Positions 45,496 to 54,089 of a stretch of 64,000 nt of DNA are shown piece after piece (position 1 is the first letter of the stretch; each line of letters begins with the position of its first letter). The notes under the pieces are model-generated. The model saw nothing but the letters and a program-made list of their open reading frames with translations. It was not told the DNA's origin and did no database searches. Source of the DNA: Streptomyces griseicoloratus. Lineage in GTDB: Bacteria; Actinomycetota; Actinomycetes; Streptomycetales; Streptomycetaceae. Both the position numbers and the translations under genes were made by a program. The stretch is taken from the NCBI RefSeq assembly GCF_014534645.1, contig NZ_JACVQF010000222.1:1-64000 (forward strand), read 5' to 3'.

Positions 45496-45870
45496 TCAGA
45501 CCTCTAGCTCGCTCTCGATCCGGCGCAACTGGTGCCGGGCCATCGCCAGGTTGGCACGGCCGGAGTCGAGGACGAGGTACAGGAACAGCCCGTTGCCGCC
45601 GCGCCCCTTGAGCAGGCGGATCAGGTGGTACTGGGAGTTCAGGGTGATCAGGATGTCCTCGATCTCTTCCTTCAGACCGAGGTGTTCCATCGTGCGCAGT
45701 TTGGCCCGCACGACGTCGGTGTTGCCGGCGGCGGCGACCTCCAGGTCGAAGTCCTTGCTCCCGCCCAGCGTGCCGAGGGCCATGCCGCTGGTGTAGTCGA
45801 CCAGTGCGGCGGCCGTCGCTCCGTCGATGGAGCTGAGGCACTCCTTGAGCGAGGTCTCCAGGTTGGTCAT
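45496..45870 (-). CDS. Roadblock-like small protein (operon gene 4)
   Basis: A 124-aa cytoplasmic protein with an alpha/beta Roadblock/LC7-like pattern: SLKECLSSIDGATAAALVDYT, SGMALGTLGGSKDFDLEVAA and a C-terminal strand pair NGLFLYLVLDSGRANLAMA. ATG 45870 follows GGAAGGAA. It is clearly paralogous to the first gene of this operon (SLVDWISGLALGAVG versus ALVDYTSGMALGTLG). Roadblock proteins bind small GTPases and organise polarity or signalling; no GTPase lies here. Confidence 0.72.
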   Translation of the reverse strand: MTNLETSLKECLSSIDGATAAALVDYTSGMALGTLGGSKDFDLEVAAAGNTDVVRAKLRTMEHLGLKEEIEDILITLNSQYHLIRLLKGRGGNGLFLYLVLDSGRANLAMARHQLRRIESELEV

Positions 45871-45933
45871 GCGTGGTTCCTTCCGTACGTGATCTTCGTG
45901 CGATCGGTGGGTGCTCGGTGGGTGAGCGGTGGA

Positions 45934-46461
45934 TCAGACCGGCCGGCGATGGGCGCCGGCCTGGGGGCTGGGCTGGTGCTCGGGCCGCTGCGGTGTGCGC
46001 ACCGGCAGGGTGCCGATGGGACGGCCGGCCGCGTCCGGGGCGGGCGTCGGCAGGTGCTCGCCGGGCGGGGCCGGCTCACGGCCGGGACCGGTCCGTACGG
46101 CCACCAGGCCGCCGATGCGCGCGCCGCTGCGGCGGCCCTCCAGGTGCAGCCGGCCCACGTTGACGCGGCCGTCCGCGAGCAGGGTGAGCACGGCGGCCGG
46201 ACCGGCCGCGTAGGTGGCGACGTACCCGTCGGCCCCGCGCAGCAGCAGCTCGCGGAAGCCTCCGCGCGCGGTGGCCTCGGCCATGCGGTGCGCGACACCG
46301 AGGGCGGCGGCGGTGAGCGCGGCCAGCCCCTCGGGTTCGGTCCCCGGCGCGTCATGGGCCAGGACGAGCCCGTCGACCGTGGCCGCGAGGGACCCGGTCA
46401 GGTGGGGTACGCGGTTGCGCAGTCGGTGCAGTTCGTCCAGGACGTCGCTCTCGACGGCCAT
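45934..46461 (-). CDS. Roadblock/LC7 domain protein (operon gene 3)
   Basis: A 175-aa protein. Residues 1-115 form a Roadblock/LC7 domain (PHLTGSLAATVDGLVLAHD, GLAALTAAALGVAHRMAEA, AAVLTLLADGRVNVGRLHLE), as in CvnB-type proteins of Streptomyces conservons; the remaining 60 residues are Pro/Arg-rich. ATG 46461 follows AAAGGAGA. It lies 38 bp after the DUF4388-like gene. Confidence 0.78.
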   Translation of the reverse strand: MAVESDVLDELHRLRNRVPHLTGSLAATVDGLVLAHDAPGTEPEGLAALTAAALGVAHRMAEATARGGFRELLLRGADGYVATYAAGPAAVLTLLADGRVNVGRLHLEGRRSGARIGGLVAVRTGPGREPAPPGEHLPTPAPDAAGRPIGTLPVRTPQRPEHQPSPQAGAHRRPV

Positions 46462-46499
46462 GAGCAGTCTCCTTTCGGCACGCCGGCGACGTGCGCGGA

Positions 46500-47279
46500 T
46501 CACAGGGCCTCCAGGGCGTCTCGAAGCCGGCGCAGCAGGGCCGTGTCCGGGTCGTCCCACACGGCCGCGCCCGGGCCCGGCCGGTCCCGCGCCGGGGCGG
46601 GCTGGGCGGCGGTGACGAGTCCGTCGGCGGCCAGGCGGCGCAGTTCGACGAGGGTGTGGTAGGTGCGGCAGGCCAGTGCCGCGGCGATGTCCGCGGCGGT
46701 ACGGACGCCGTCGACCAGCGCGAGGGTCCGGCCGCGCCGGAGGGGCAGGTCGCCGGAGCCGGCGTCGGCCACTCTCACGAGCGGCGCGGTGTCGATGCCG
46801 GGGTCGGGCCAGATGCGTTCCAGCAGCGCGCGGCGCCGTCTCGACTCGCGGACGACGACGTCCACGGGGACGGAGCGCACCGTGCCGAGCCAGTGCACGG
46901 CACCGGGCCTGAAGCGCCGGGGGCGCGTGTCGTGGGCGAGGACGAAGTAGGCGGCGTCGAAGAGGGCGCCGAGGTGGCAGACCTCCAGCGCACCGGCGGT
47001 GACCCGGCCGCTGTCGACGAGCCCGCGCCCGACCCGGTGGTGCCGTCCGCCCTCGTCGACCGCCTCCCACCAGCCGTCCGGCGCGACGGCTCCGCTGCGG
47101 GTGAGCAGGGTCGCGAGGTCCGGGGCGAAGGCCGACTCCGCGTGCACGACACGGCCCTCGGAGAGGTAGACGATGCCCCGCTCGCCGGACAGGGCGCCGG
47201 TCGCCCCTTCGGCCGCCAGCGCGCCGAGCGCGGCGGACGTCGTCGCGTGCGTGGCCCAGGCCGGGGTCCCTGCGGTCAT
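46500..47279 (-). CDS. DUF4388 (PATAN)-like regulatory protein (operon gene 2)
   Basis: A 259-aa protein. The N-terminal region has GALSGERGIVYLSEGRVVHAESA, matching the DUF4388/PATAN pattern found with response-regulator and Roadblock systems. The centre (RFRPGAVHWLGTVRSVPVDVVV; RRRALLERIWPDPG) and a C-terminal winged-helix-like part (LALVDGVRTAADIAAAL...LVELRRLAADGLV) may bind DNA or a partner. ATG 47279 overlaps the upstream stop (ATGA), so it is coupled to operon gene 1. Confidence 0.68.
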   Translation of the reverse strand: MTAGTPAWATHATTSAALGALAAEGATGALSGERGIVYLSEGRVVHAESAFAPDLATLLTRSGAVAPDGWWEAVDEGGRHHRVGRGLVDSGRVTAGALEVCHLGALFDAAYFVLAHDTRPRRFRPGAVHWLGTVRSVPVDVVVRESRRRRALLERIWPDPGIDTAPLVRVADAGSGDLPLRRGRTLALVDGVRTAADIAAALACRTYHTLVELRRLAADGLVTAAQPAPARDRPGPGAAVWDDPDTALLRRLRDALEAL

Positions 47280-47674
47280 CCGAGCACCAGTCGGTCGGCC
47301 ATCTCGGCCAGGCGGATGCGGGCCAGGGCCAGGTTTCCGTCGTTGCGGTCCAGCCACAGGTGCAGGAAGACGGTGCTGTCGAACGGGGTGCTGACGAACC
47401 TCAGCAGGTGATAGGAGTCGGCGGTCGTGACGATCATGTCCTCGACGGGCGGTTCGTCGTCCCGCGGGGCCGTTCCACCGGCCGGTGCCAGGGAGCCGCT
47501 CTCCGCGACGTGACGGGCGAGTTCCGCGGTCTCGGCGGCCGTCGCCTCCAGGTCACCGCCCGGTGCGTCGCCCACCGCGCCCAGGGCGAGCCCGCTGATC
47601 CAGTCGACCAGCGACGCGCCCCGCGCGCCCGGCAGCCGCATGGCTTCCAGCAGACTCTCGTCGATTCCGGGCAC
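47276..47674 (-). CDS. Roadblock-like small protein (operon gene 1)
   Basis: A 132-aa paralogue of the operon's last gene, with RGASLVDWISGLALGAVG, an Ala/Glu helix, a Pro/Gly insert, and SYHLLRFVSTPFDSTVFLHLWLD. GTG 47674 follows GGGGAGGGG. It begins a four-gene operon divergent from the YihY gene. The operon recalls conservon parts (Roadblock proteins) but lacks the conservon kinase, DUF742 and GTPase. Confidence 0.7.
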   Translation of the reverse strand: MPGIDESLLEAMRLPGARGASLVDWISGLALGAVGDAPGGDLEATAAETAELARHVAESGSLAPAGGTAPRDDEPPVEDMIVTTADSYHLLRFVSTPFDSTVFLHLWLDRNDGNLALARIRLAEMADRLVLG

Positions 47675-47906
47675 GCCGGATCCCCTCCCCCTGGACGGCC
47701 GCACCGCTCCCCGCCGTACGACCGCACCGCGAACGTGACGCAGAGACTACGGAAGGTGCACGCATCCGGTGAGGGCTTTGGCATTTTCCAGAGGAACGTG
47801 CGGCCGGTACGGCACAATCGGGCCTTTCGGCCGCGCCGCCCCGTGCGAGCGGGAAGCGACACGCCGGTGGAGGCGTGGACATGGCGAGCCGGGCTACCCG
47901 TTCCGC

Positions 47907-48968
47907 ATGGCCCGACTTCACCTCCCCCGCCTCGGGAAGCACGCGACCGGTGACGACCACGGCGAGGACCCGGCGCCGAGGGACTACGGCCCGGACGCCT
48001 CCACCGAGCGTGCCGCACCCGACTCGCCCACCGATCTGCCCAGGCGCTCCTGGTCCGCGCTGCTGCGGCGGGTCCTGTCCGAGTTCAAGGACGACGAACT
48101 CACCGACCGCGCCGCCGCGCTGACCTACTACGGGGTGCTGGCGCTGTTCCCGGCCCTGCTGGTGCTGGTCTCCCTGCTCGGCGTCGCCGGGCGCTCCGCC
48201 ACCGAGGAGGTCCTGGACAACCTGCGGCGACTCGCGCCCGGATCCGTGCGGGACGTCATCTCCGACGCGGTGACACAGCTACAGGGCCAGGCCGGTCTGG
48301 GGTCGGTGCTGGCGGTGGTCGGCCTGGTCGGCGCCGTCTGGTCGGCCTCCGGCTACGTGGCCGCGTTCATCCGCGCGGCCAACGCGGTCTACGACGTCCC
48401 CGAGGGACGCCCCGTGTGGAAGGTGCTGCCGCTGCGCGTGGCCCTGACCGTGGTACTGCTCGTGCTCGCCGTGGTCAGCGCGCTCATCGTCGTGTTCACC
48501 GGCAGCCTGGCCGAGCAGGCCGGCACCGCGCTCGGCGTCGGGGACACCGCGCTGACGGTGTGGTCGATCGCGAAGTGGCCGGTGCTCGTCCTGCTGGTCA
48601 CCGTCATGATCGCGATTCTCTACCGGGCCACGCCGAACGCCCGGGTGCGGGGCTTCAGGTGGGTCACGCCGGGCAGCTTCGTCGCCCTGCTGATCTGGCT
48701 CGTCGCCTCCGCCGGCTTCGCGTTCTACGTGGCGAACTTCGGCTCGTACAACAAGACCTACGGCACCCTGGCCGGTGTCATCGTCTTCCTGGTCTGGCTG
48801 TGGGTGACCAACCTCGCCATCCTCCTCGGCCTGGAGCTCGACGCCGAGCTGGCCCGGCAGCGCGTCATCGACGGCGGTCACCCCGCCGACCGCGAGCCGT
48901 ACGTCGAGCCCCGCGACACCCGGGCCTGGGACGAGGCGGACCGGCGGCGCGCGTCACCGGAACGGTGA
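47907..48968 (+). CDS. YihY/virulence factor BrkB family membrane protein
   Basis: A 353-aa integral membrane protein of the YihY/BrkB family with about six membrane segments between residues 60 and 315. Signature pieces are RAAALTYYGVLALFPALLVL and FGSYNKTYGTLAGVIVFLVWLW. N- and C-terminal tails are charged and cytoplasmic. The family was once called ribonuclease BN in error; its function is unknown, possibly in transport or envelope integrity. ATG 47907 has no strong ribosome-binding site. Confidence 0.88.
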   Translation: MARLHLPRLGKHATGDDHGEDPAPRDYGPDASTERAAPDSPTDLPRRSWSALLRRVLSEFKDDELTDRAAALTYYGVLALFPALLVLVSLLGVAGRSATEEVLDNLRRLAPGSVRDVISDAVTQLQGQAGLGSVLAVVGLVGAVWSASGYVAAFIRAANAVYDVPEGRPVWKVLPLRVALTVVLLVLAVVSALIVVFTGSLAEQAGTALGVGDTALTVWSIAKWPVLVLLVTVMIAILYRATPNARVRGFRWVTPGSFVALLIWLVASAGFAFYVANFGSYNKTYGTLAGVIVFLVWLWVTNLAILLGLELDAELARQRVIDGGHPADREPYVEPRDTRAWDEADRRRASPER

Positions 48969-49007
48969 CGCCCACATGGCCCGGGGCCGCGGGGGTACGC
49001 GGGGCCC

Positions 49008-49340
49008 ATGACCGACGGCAAGACCCCCGAACCACCCAAGGACGAGGCCCGTACCGCGCAGGCCGCCCGGGCCTCGAAGGCCGAGGAGGAGCGCGCCGGG
49101 ACCCGGCCCTTCAGCTACCGGTATCCGGAACGGCACGCCAATGTGCGCGCCACCCGGCACATCACCCGCGAGCAGGCCGACGCGGACAGCGTCCCCGGGG
49201 TACCGGGCGGCTACGGCACCACCGGCGGCGGCCGGAGCACGCCCCGGGCGGGCGAGGACACCGCCGACGAATCCGGAGTGACGGACATCGTCGGGGGCCG
49301 TGAGACCCGCTCGGGCGGCCGGAGGACCGGCCGGAGATAG
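49008..49340 (+). CDS. hydrophilic hypothetical protein, 110 aa
   Basis: An Arg/Glu/Gly-rich, probably disordered protein. RPFSYRYPERHANVRATRH in the middle is the only structured-looking segment; the tail is Gly/Arg/Thr-rich. No family is recognised. It follows the YihY gene by 39 bp and its stop lies 3 bp from the convergent SDR stop. Confidence 0.55.
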   Translation: MTDGKTPEPPKDEARTAQAARASKAEEERAGTRPFSYRYPERHANVRATRHITREQADADSVPGVPGGYGTTGGGRSTPRAGEDTADESGVTDIVGGRETRSGGRRTGRR

Positions 49341-49343
49341 GGC

Positions 49344-50138
49344 TCACGGCAGGATCGAGTCGACGTAACCGCCGTCCACGCGCACCGCGGCGCCGGTGGT
49401 CGCCGACGCCTGCGGGGAAGCGAGGTACACCACCAGGTTCGCGATCTCCTCCGGTTCGATCAGCCGCTGGAGCAGCGACTGCGGGCGGTGTTCGCGCATG
49501 AAGACCCGCTGCGCCTCGTCCCAGGGCAGGTCGCGGTCGACGAGCTGGTACACGAAGTCCTCGACGCCCTCGGTGCGGGTGGGACCGACGATCACGGAGT
49601 TCACCGTGACCCCGCTGCCCGCCGCCTCCTTGGCGAAGCCGCGGCTCACCGCGAGCAGTGCCGTTTTGGACATGCCGTAGTGGATCATCTCGGCCGGGAT
49701 GACGACGGCCGAGTCGCTGGCGATGTACATCACCCGGCCCCAGCCCCGTTCCCTCATCCGGGGGAGATGGGCGCGGGTGAGCCGGACGCCCGAGAGGACG
49801 TTGATCTCGAAGTAGCGCCGCCACTCGTCGTCGCTGATCTCCAGGGCGGGCACGGCGCCGAAGACGCCGAGGTTGTTCACCAGGATGTCGACGTCCGGCA
49901 GCGTCCCGACGGCCCGGTCCGCGCCCTGTTCGGTCGCCAGGTCGGCCGCCACGGGCACGAAGTCGCCCTCCGGCACCGCGGTGCGCAGTTCTTCGACGCT
50001 CCGCTCCAGCCGGCCGGCGTCACGGCCGTTGACGCCCACGCGGGCGCCGGCGCGGGCCAGCCCGGCGGCGATCGCCGCGCCGATGCCCTGGGAGGAGCCC
50101 GTCACGAGTGCGGTCCGCCCGTCGAGGTCCAGGTTCAT
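49344..50138 (-). CDS. short-chain dehydrogenase/reductase (SDR)
   Basis: A 264-aa classical SDR. Cofactor motif TGSSQGIGAA (residues 14-23), NNLGV, the catalytic Ser (IASDSAVV) and YxxxK (YGMSK) are all present; the C-terminus ends in the usual substrate-loop plus VDGGYVDS. NGRD after the second strand suggests NADP(H). ATG 50138 follows AGGAG. The substrate is unknown; divergent from a hypothetical gene. Confidence 0.88.
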   Translation of the reverse strand: MNLDLDGRTALVTGSSQGIGAAIAAGLARAGARVGVNGRDAGRLERSVEELRTAVPEGDFVPVAADLATEQGADRAVGTLPDVDILVNNLGVFGAVPALEISDDEWRRYFEINVLSGVRLTRAHLPRMRERGWGRVMYIASDSAVVIPAEMIHYGMSKTALLAVSRGFAKEAAGSGVTVNSVIVGPTRTEGVEDFVYQLVDRDLPWDEAQRVFMREHRPQSLLQRLIEPEEIANLVVYLASPQASATTGAAVRVDGGYVDSILP

Positions 50139-50329
50139 CAGGTCGCTCCTTGTCGTGCCGTACGGCCTGCGCCGTCGTCCCGCCCACCTTCGCCGACGAT
50201 CCGCCCGCGGCACGGACGGCCGCACCGTGGCCGGTTCACGGCCCCCCGCTCGGCGGACCCCGAGTGGCTTCCCTTGACCTGCGGCGACGATACTGGCCTT
50301 CGCACGTGCCCCCGCTCCCAGATGGACTC

Positions 50330-51493
50330 ATGCCGACCTCTCGCACCGCCCGAACCATGACTCCGCCCACGGTGTGGCCGGCTCGCGGCCGCCACGTCGG
50401 TACGGCGGCGGAGGACGTCGTACGGCACACCCTGCAGCAGCGCAAGGAAAGCCGGGCCATCGACGACTTCCTCGAACCGCCGGAGGACGGGACCGACGAC
50501 GCACGGATCTTCGAAGCACGCTGGAAGGCGGCCGGTGCCGTCACCGTGCGCGCCCGGCTGATCATGGCGCCCGCCACGGCCGGCGGGCAGGAGTGGACCC
50601 TGCTGGCGGAGGCGGAGGAGGTCTGGGACCCGGCCTGGCCGTCCCCGGCGGCCATGTTCTGGCCCGACGATCCGGACGTCACCTGGGACCGCGACGCCGC
50701 CACGGGCCTGCGGCTGCGCGGGATCAACACCCTGCCCGACGACGACAAGGCGGTCCGCCGGCTGCTCAAGGACGCCGGGCACAGCCCGTGGAACATCCAC
50801 GTCGTCGTGCACGAGGCGATGACGACCGACCACCGGGGCAGGGTGCCGCTGGCCGGGCGTCTGCCGGCGAGCCTGCGGCACCGCGTCGTGGAGCACCGCG
50901 CCGCGCCCCACCAACTGCGGGTCGTGAACTGGGCGCTGGACGACCTCGGCGTCCAGGTGCCGCGGGGCGGGGCCGTGGTGCTGCCCGGCAGCCCGGCGCC
51001 GTCGGAGTACGACGCCGGGAGGTTCTCCGTACGCACCGTCTTCCTGGACGGCTCCGAGCCCACCGAGCTGATCGCCGCGGTGACGGCCTTCGCCGAGCTG
51101 CCCCGGCCGCTGCCGGACGGCGCCGAGGAGGCGCTGACCGCGCTGCGGGAGGACTGGCGGCTGCTGACCCTGGAGGAGGAACTGGCCCGGGAGCGCAAGC
51201 TGGTGGCCATGTACGCCGAGGCGCTGGAGGCCATGACGAAGTCCCGGGACCTGTACCGGGAGGCGGCCGAACGGGCCAACGAGGCACTGGCCGCCTACCG
51301 CGACGCGGAACGGGCCGCCCCGGCGCCCCGGCCGGCCGTGCCGCACCCCGTCTCCCCGCTCCGCCAGCTCACCCGCACCCTGGAACGGTTCCGCGGCTCC
51401 GCGAAGACCCCGCGCCCGGCGCCCGGCGACGACTCGGCCGGCCCGGCCGCGGACACCGACCGGACGGCGTCCGAGGACCGGCCGGTCAGCTGA
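50330..51493 (+). CDS. hypothetical protein, 387 aa, C-terminal coiled coil
   Basis: A soluble protein of unknown family. After a variable start, residues about 30-260 form a globular part (DARIFEARWKAAGAVTVRARL; PWNIHVVVHEAMTTDHRG; HQLRVVNWALDDLGVQVP) recalling a modification-enzyme-like fold without catalytic signature. Residues about 285-340 are a coiled coil (LEEELARERKLVAMYAEALE; SRDLYREAAERANEAL). The tail is disordered. ATG 50330 or 50357 could start it. Its last 8 bp overlap the convergent DinB gene. Confidence 0.6.
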   Translation: MPTSRTARTMTPPTVWPARGRHVGTAAEDVVRHTLQQRKESRAIDDFLEPPEDGTDDARIFEARWKAAGAVTVRARLIMAPATAGGQEWTLLAEAEEVWDPAWPSPAAMFWPDDPDVTWDRDAATGLRLRGINTLPDDDKAVRRLLKDAGHSPWNIHVVVHEAMTTDHRGRVPLAGRLPASLRHRVVEHRAAPHQLRVVNWALDDLGVQVPRGGAVVLPGSPAPSEYDAGRFSVRTVFLDGSEPTELIAAVTAFAELPRPLPDGAEEALTALREDWRLLTLEEELARERKLVAMYAEALEAMTKSRDLYREAAERANEALAAYRDAERAAPAPRPAVPHPVSPLRQLTRTLERFRGSAKTPRPAPGDDSAGPAADTDRTASEDRPVS

Positions 51494-52172
51494 ACAGCGG
51501 GAAGCGGTCGGCGTCGGCGCCCAGGGCGCGCCGCTCGGCCCGGGTCAGCGGCGTGCGCCCCGTGCCCGCGCGGGCGTAGTGCTCGTCGCTCCAGTCCAGG
51601 GGGACGGGCCGGCCCAGCAGGCCGTCGAGCGTGGCGCGGACCGCTGCCAGGCCGGCCGGTGACGGCCCCGGCGCGCCGGGCAGGGCGACGGTCAGGTCGA
51701 GGTGGTGGACGGCCGCCTCGACGCCGAGGGTGATCATCAGGTCGCCCGCGGTCAGGACGTGGCCCTGGGTGGCCACCGGCCGGTCCGGCCCGGTCGCCGC
51801 GGCGGCCCGCACGGCGGCCGCGGCCGTCTCCAGGTACAGCTCCTTCAGCTGACGGAAGTCCAGGAACATGCTCGCGGCGACGCGGTTCCAGCGCCGTCCG
51901 TGCGCGGCGCCGACGGGGTCGGGCGCCCAGTCCCGCCAGTACGTCACGGCGTCGCGGTCGGGCGGGTCGGTGGCGGGCGTGTGCAGGGCCACCAGGGCGC
52001 GCTGGGCGTCGCCGGTCAGATGGAAGAGCAGATCGCGCACCGCCCATCCGGTGCAGCCGGTCGGCCGCCAGGACTCCTCGTCCCCGAGCGGGCGGACGAC
52101 CGCCGCCAGGGCCTCGTAGGCGTCGCGGACGATGCGGGCCGGTTCCGTCAGGTGGTCGATTCCCGTGCTCAT
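51486..52172 (-). CDS. maleylpyruvate isomerase/DinB-family, mycothiol-dependent enzyme
   Basis: A 228-aa four-helix DinB-fold protein of the mycothiol-dependent maleylpyruvate-isomerase N-terminal family. Predicted metal-ligand histidines are in LLFHLTGDAQ (about residue 51) and EAAVHHLDL (about 150). These enzymes use mycothiol as cofactor for isomerase or transferase reactions. ATG 52172 is taken. The stop overlaps the convergent hypothetical gene by 8 bp. The substrate is unknown. Confidence 0.72.
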   Translation of the reverse strand: MSTGIDHLTEPARIVRDAYEALAAVVRPLGDEESWRPTGCTGWAVRDLLFHLTGDAQRALVALHTPATDPPDRDAVTYWRDWAPDPVGAAHGRRWNRVAASMFLDFRQLKELYLETAAAAVRAAAATGPDRPVATQGHVLTAGDLMITLGVEAAVHHLDLTVALPGAPGPSPAGLAAVRATLDGLLGRPVPLDWSDEHYARAGTGRTPLTRAERRALGADADRFPLFS

Positions 52173-52511
52173 GGCCGACACCCTAGGTGTCGCGTCGTCC
52201 GCCTGGCGGGCGGGTCCCACGGTTCCGGTGCGTGCTCCGGGGCCTCGCCGGCCGCGGGCCGAGGAGCGCCGGCCGGACGCCCGCTCACTGGTTCCCGGAC
52301 GGCCGCCCGGCGCGGCGGTGGGGGCCCCGCCCACGCGAGCCAAGCCCGGCATGCCGGACGTCGCGCGGCAGAGGCGGCGTTGCGGACACCCCGTGGGCCG
52401 GGCCTCGCGGAGATCACCGGACGGCCGGGGAGCTGCCGACGTGTCAGCCCGCGGAACCTGGATACGCGGACCGGACAGCTGCTCGGCACGTCCCGGAAGG
52501 TCATCGACGCC
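52173..52511. other. 339-bp intergenic region
   Basis: Region between divergent DinB and molybdenum-hydroxylase promoters. No gene, repeat or strong operator is seen. GC-driven open frames crossing it have no start signals. Confidence 0.4.
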
Positions 52512-53072
52512 ATGGACAGCGATCGCGCGAGCGCCGGCTCCCGCTCCCCGGAGACCCACCACTCGGAGACCACGCTCCGGGTCAACGGCAAACCGCACAC
52601 CCTCGTCGTCGACCACCGGCGCGTCCTGCTGGACCTCCTGCGGGAGGACCTAGGGCTCACGGGCGCCAAGAAGGGCTGCGATCACGGGCAGTGCGGGGCC
52701 TGTACGGTCCTGGTGGACGGCCGGCGCGTCAACAGCTGCCTGCTGTTCGCCGTCGCGCTGGACGGCAGCGACGTGACCACCGTCGAGGGCCTCGCCGGGG
52801 ACGGCGAGGAGCTGCACCCGGTGCAGCGGGCGTTCCTGGAACGCGACACCTTCCAGTGCGGATACTGCACCCCGGGCCAGATCTGCTCCGCCGTCGGCGC
52901 GCTGGCCGAGGCGGCGGCCGGGCATCCCTCGCACGTCACGGACGCGGCCGCGCCCTCCGGCGAGCCCGTCCCGCTGGACCGCGACGAGATCCGGGAGCGG
53001 CTGAGCGGCAACCTGTGCCGGTGCGGTGCCTATCCGCGCATCGCCGACGCCGTGGAGGACGTGATCCCGTGA
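52512..53072 (+). CDS. molybdenum hydroxylase 2Fe-2S subunit (XDH/PaoA-like)
   Basis: A 186-aa iron-sulfur subunit. The plant-type cluster uses [12 protein letters not shown] and a later Cys (SCLLF); the second cluster uses CGYCTPGQ and CRCGAYP. An insert at about residues 140-160 separates the halves. It transfers electrons from the Mo site to FAD. There is no Tat signal, so this complex is cytoplasmic, unlike E. coli PaoA. The stop overlaps the FAD subunit start (GTGA). Confidence 0.92.
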   Translation: MDSDRASAGSRSPETHHSETTLRVNGKPHTLVVDHRRVLLDLLREDLGLTGAKKGCDHGQCGACTVLVDGRRVNSCLLFAVALDGSDVTTVEGLAGDGEELHPVQRAFLERDTFQCGYCTPGQICSAVGALAEAAAGHPSHVTDAAAPSGEPVPLDRDEIRERLSGNLCRCGAYPRIADAVEDVIP

Positions 53073-54061
53073 AACCCTTCGCCTACGTCCGGGCCGGCAC
53101 CGTCGAGGAGGCCACCGACGCCTTCGCCGCCCATCCCGGCGCCCGCTACCTCGGCGGCGGCACCAACCTCGTCGACCTGATGAAGCTCGGCGTCGAGGCA
53201 CCCGCCGCCCTCGTCGACGTCAACCGGCTTCCGCTGGGCGGCGTCGAGGAGCTGCCCGACGGTTCGCTGCGCATCGGGGCGATGGTGCACAACAGCGACC
53301 TCGCGGCCCATCCCCTGGTCCGCGACCGCTACCCCGCGCTGTCCCAGGCGGTGCTCGCGGGCGCCTCCGGGCAGCTGCGCAACGCCGCCACCACCGGCGG
53401 CAACCTGCTCCAGCGCACCCGCTGCCCGTACTTCCAGGACCTGTCCAAGCCGTGCAACAAGCGCGAGCCCGGCACCGGGTGCGGCGCGCTCCAGGGCGTG
53501 CACCGCGACCATGCCGTCCTCGGGTACTCCGACCAGTGCATCGCCACCAACCCGTCCGACATGGCGGTGGCGCTGGCCGCCCTCGACGCGAGTGTCGAGC
53601 TGTACGGCACCGAGGGCGCCCGCAGCGTGCCCGCCGCCGGCTTCCACCGGCTGCCCGGCGACCATCCGGAGCGGGACACCGAGATCCGCCCCGGCGAGCT
53701 GATCACCGGCGTGGTCCTGCCGGCCGGCTCGGCCGGGCCGGCGTCGGCGTACCGCAAGGCCCGGGACCGGGCGTCGTACGCCTTCGCCCTGGCCTCCGTC
53801 GCCGTCGTGCTGCATCTGGCGGACGGCGTGGTGGACCGCGTCGGGATCGCCTTCGGGGCGCTGGCGCACCGGCCCTGGCGGGCGCGGCGGGCCGAGGAGG
53901 CGCTGCTGGGCGCGGCGCCCACGACGGCCGCCTTCGAGCACGCCGTCGACCTGGAACTGGCCGCCGCCGAGCCGCTGCAGGACAACGCCTACAAGGTTCC
54001 GCTGGCCCGCCGGCTCGCCCTGGACGTACTGGGCCGGCTCGCGCCGCCGGCCGTGACCTGA
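53069..54061 (+). CDS. molybdenum hydroxylase FAD subunit with 4Fe-4S cysteines (PaoB-like)
   Basis: A 330-aa FAD-binding subunit. GARYLGGGTNLVDLMKLGV and ATTGGNLLQRTRCPYF are FAD-binding segments. The Cys set CPYFQDLSKPCNKREPGTGC plus a later SDQC matches the 4Fe-4S insertion of the PaoB/4-hydroxybenzoyl-CoA-reductase type, so electrons may leave through an additional cluster. GTG 53069 overlaps the 2Fe-2S stop; the Mo subunit follows 28 bp later. Confidence 0.9.
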   Translation: MKPFAYVRAGTVEEATDAFAAHPGARYLGGGTNLVDLMKLGVEAPAALVDVNRLPLGGVEELPDGSLRIGAMVHNSDLAAHPLVRDRYPALSQAVLAGASGQLRNAATTGGNLLQRTRCPYFQDLSKPCNKREPGTGCGALQGVHRDHAVLGYSDQCIATNPSDMAVALAALDASVELYGTEGARSVPAAGFHRLPGDHPERDTEIRPGELITGVVLPAGSAGPASAYRKARDRASYAFALASVAVVLHLADGVVDRVGIAFGALAHRPWRARRAEEALLGAAPTTAAFEHAVDLELAAAEPLQDNAYKVPLARRLALDVLGRLAPPAVT

Positions 54062-54089
54062 TGGAACCGGCGTCCACGAGGAGGACTCC

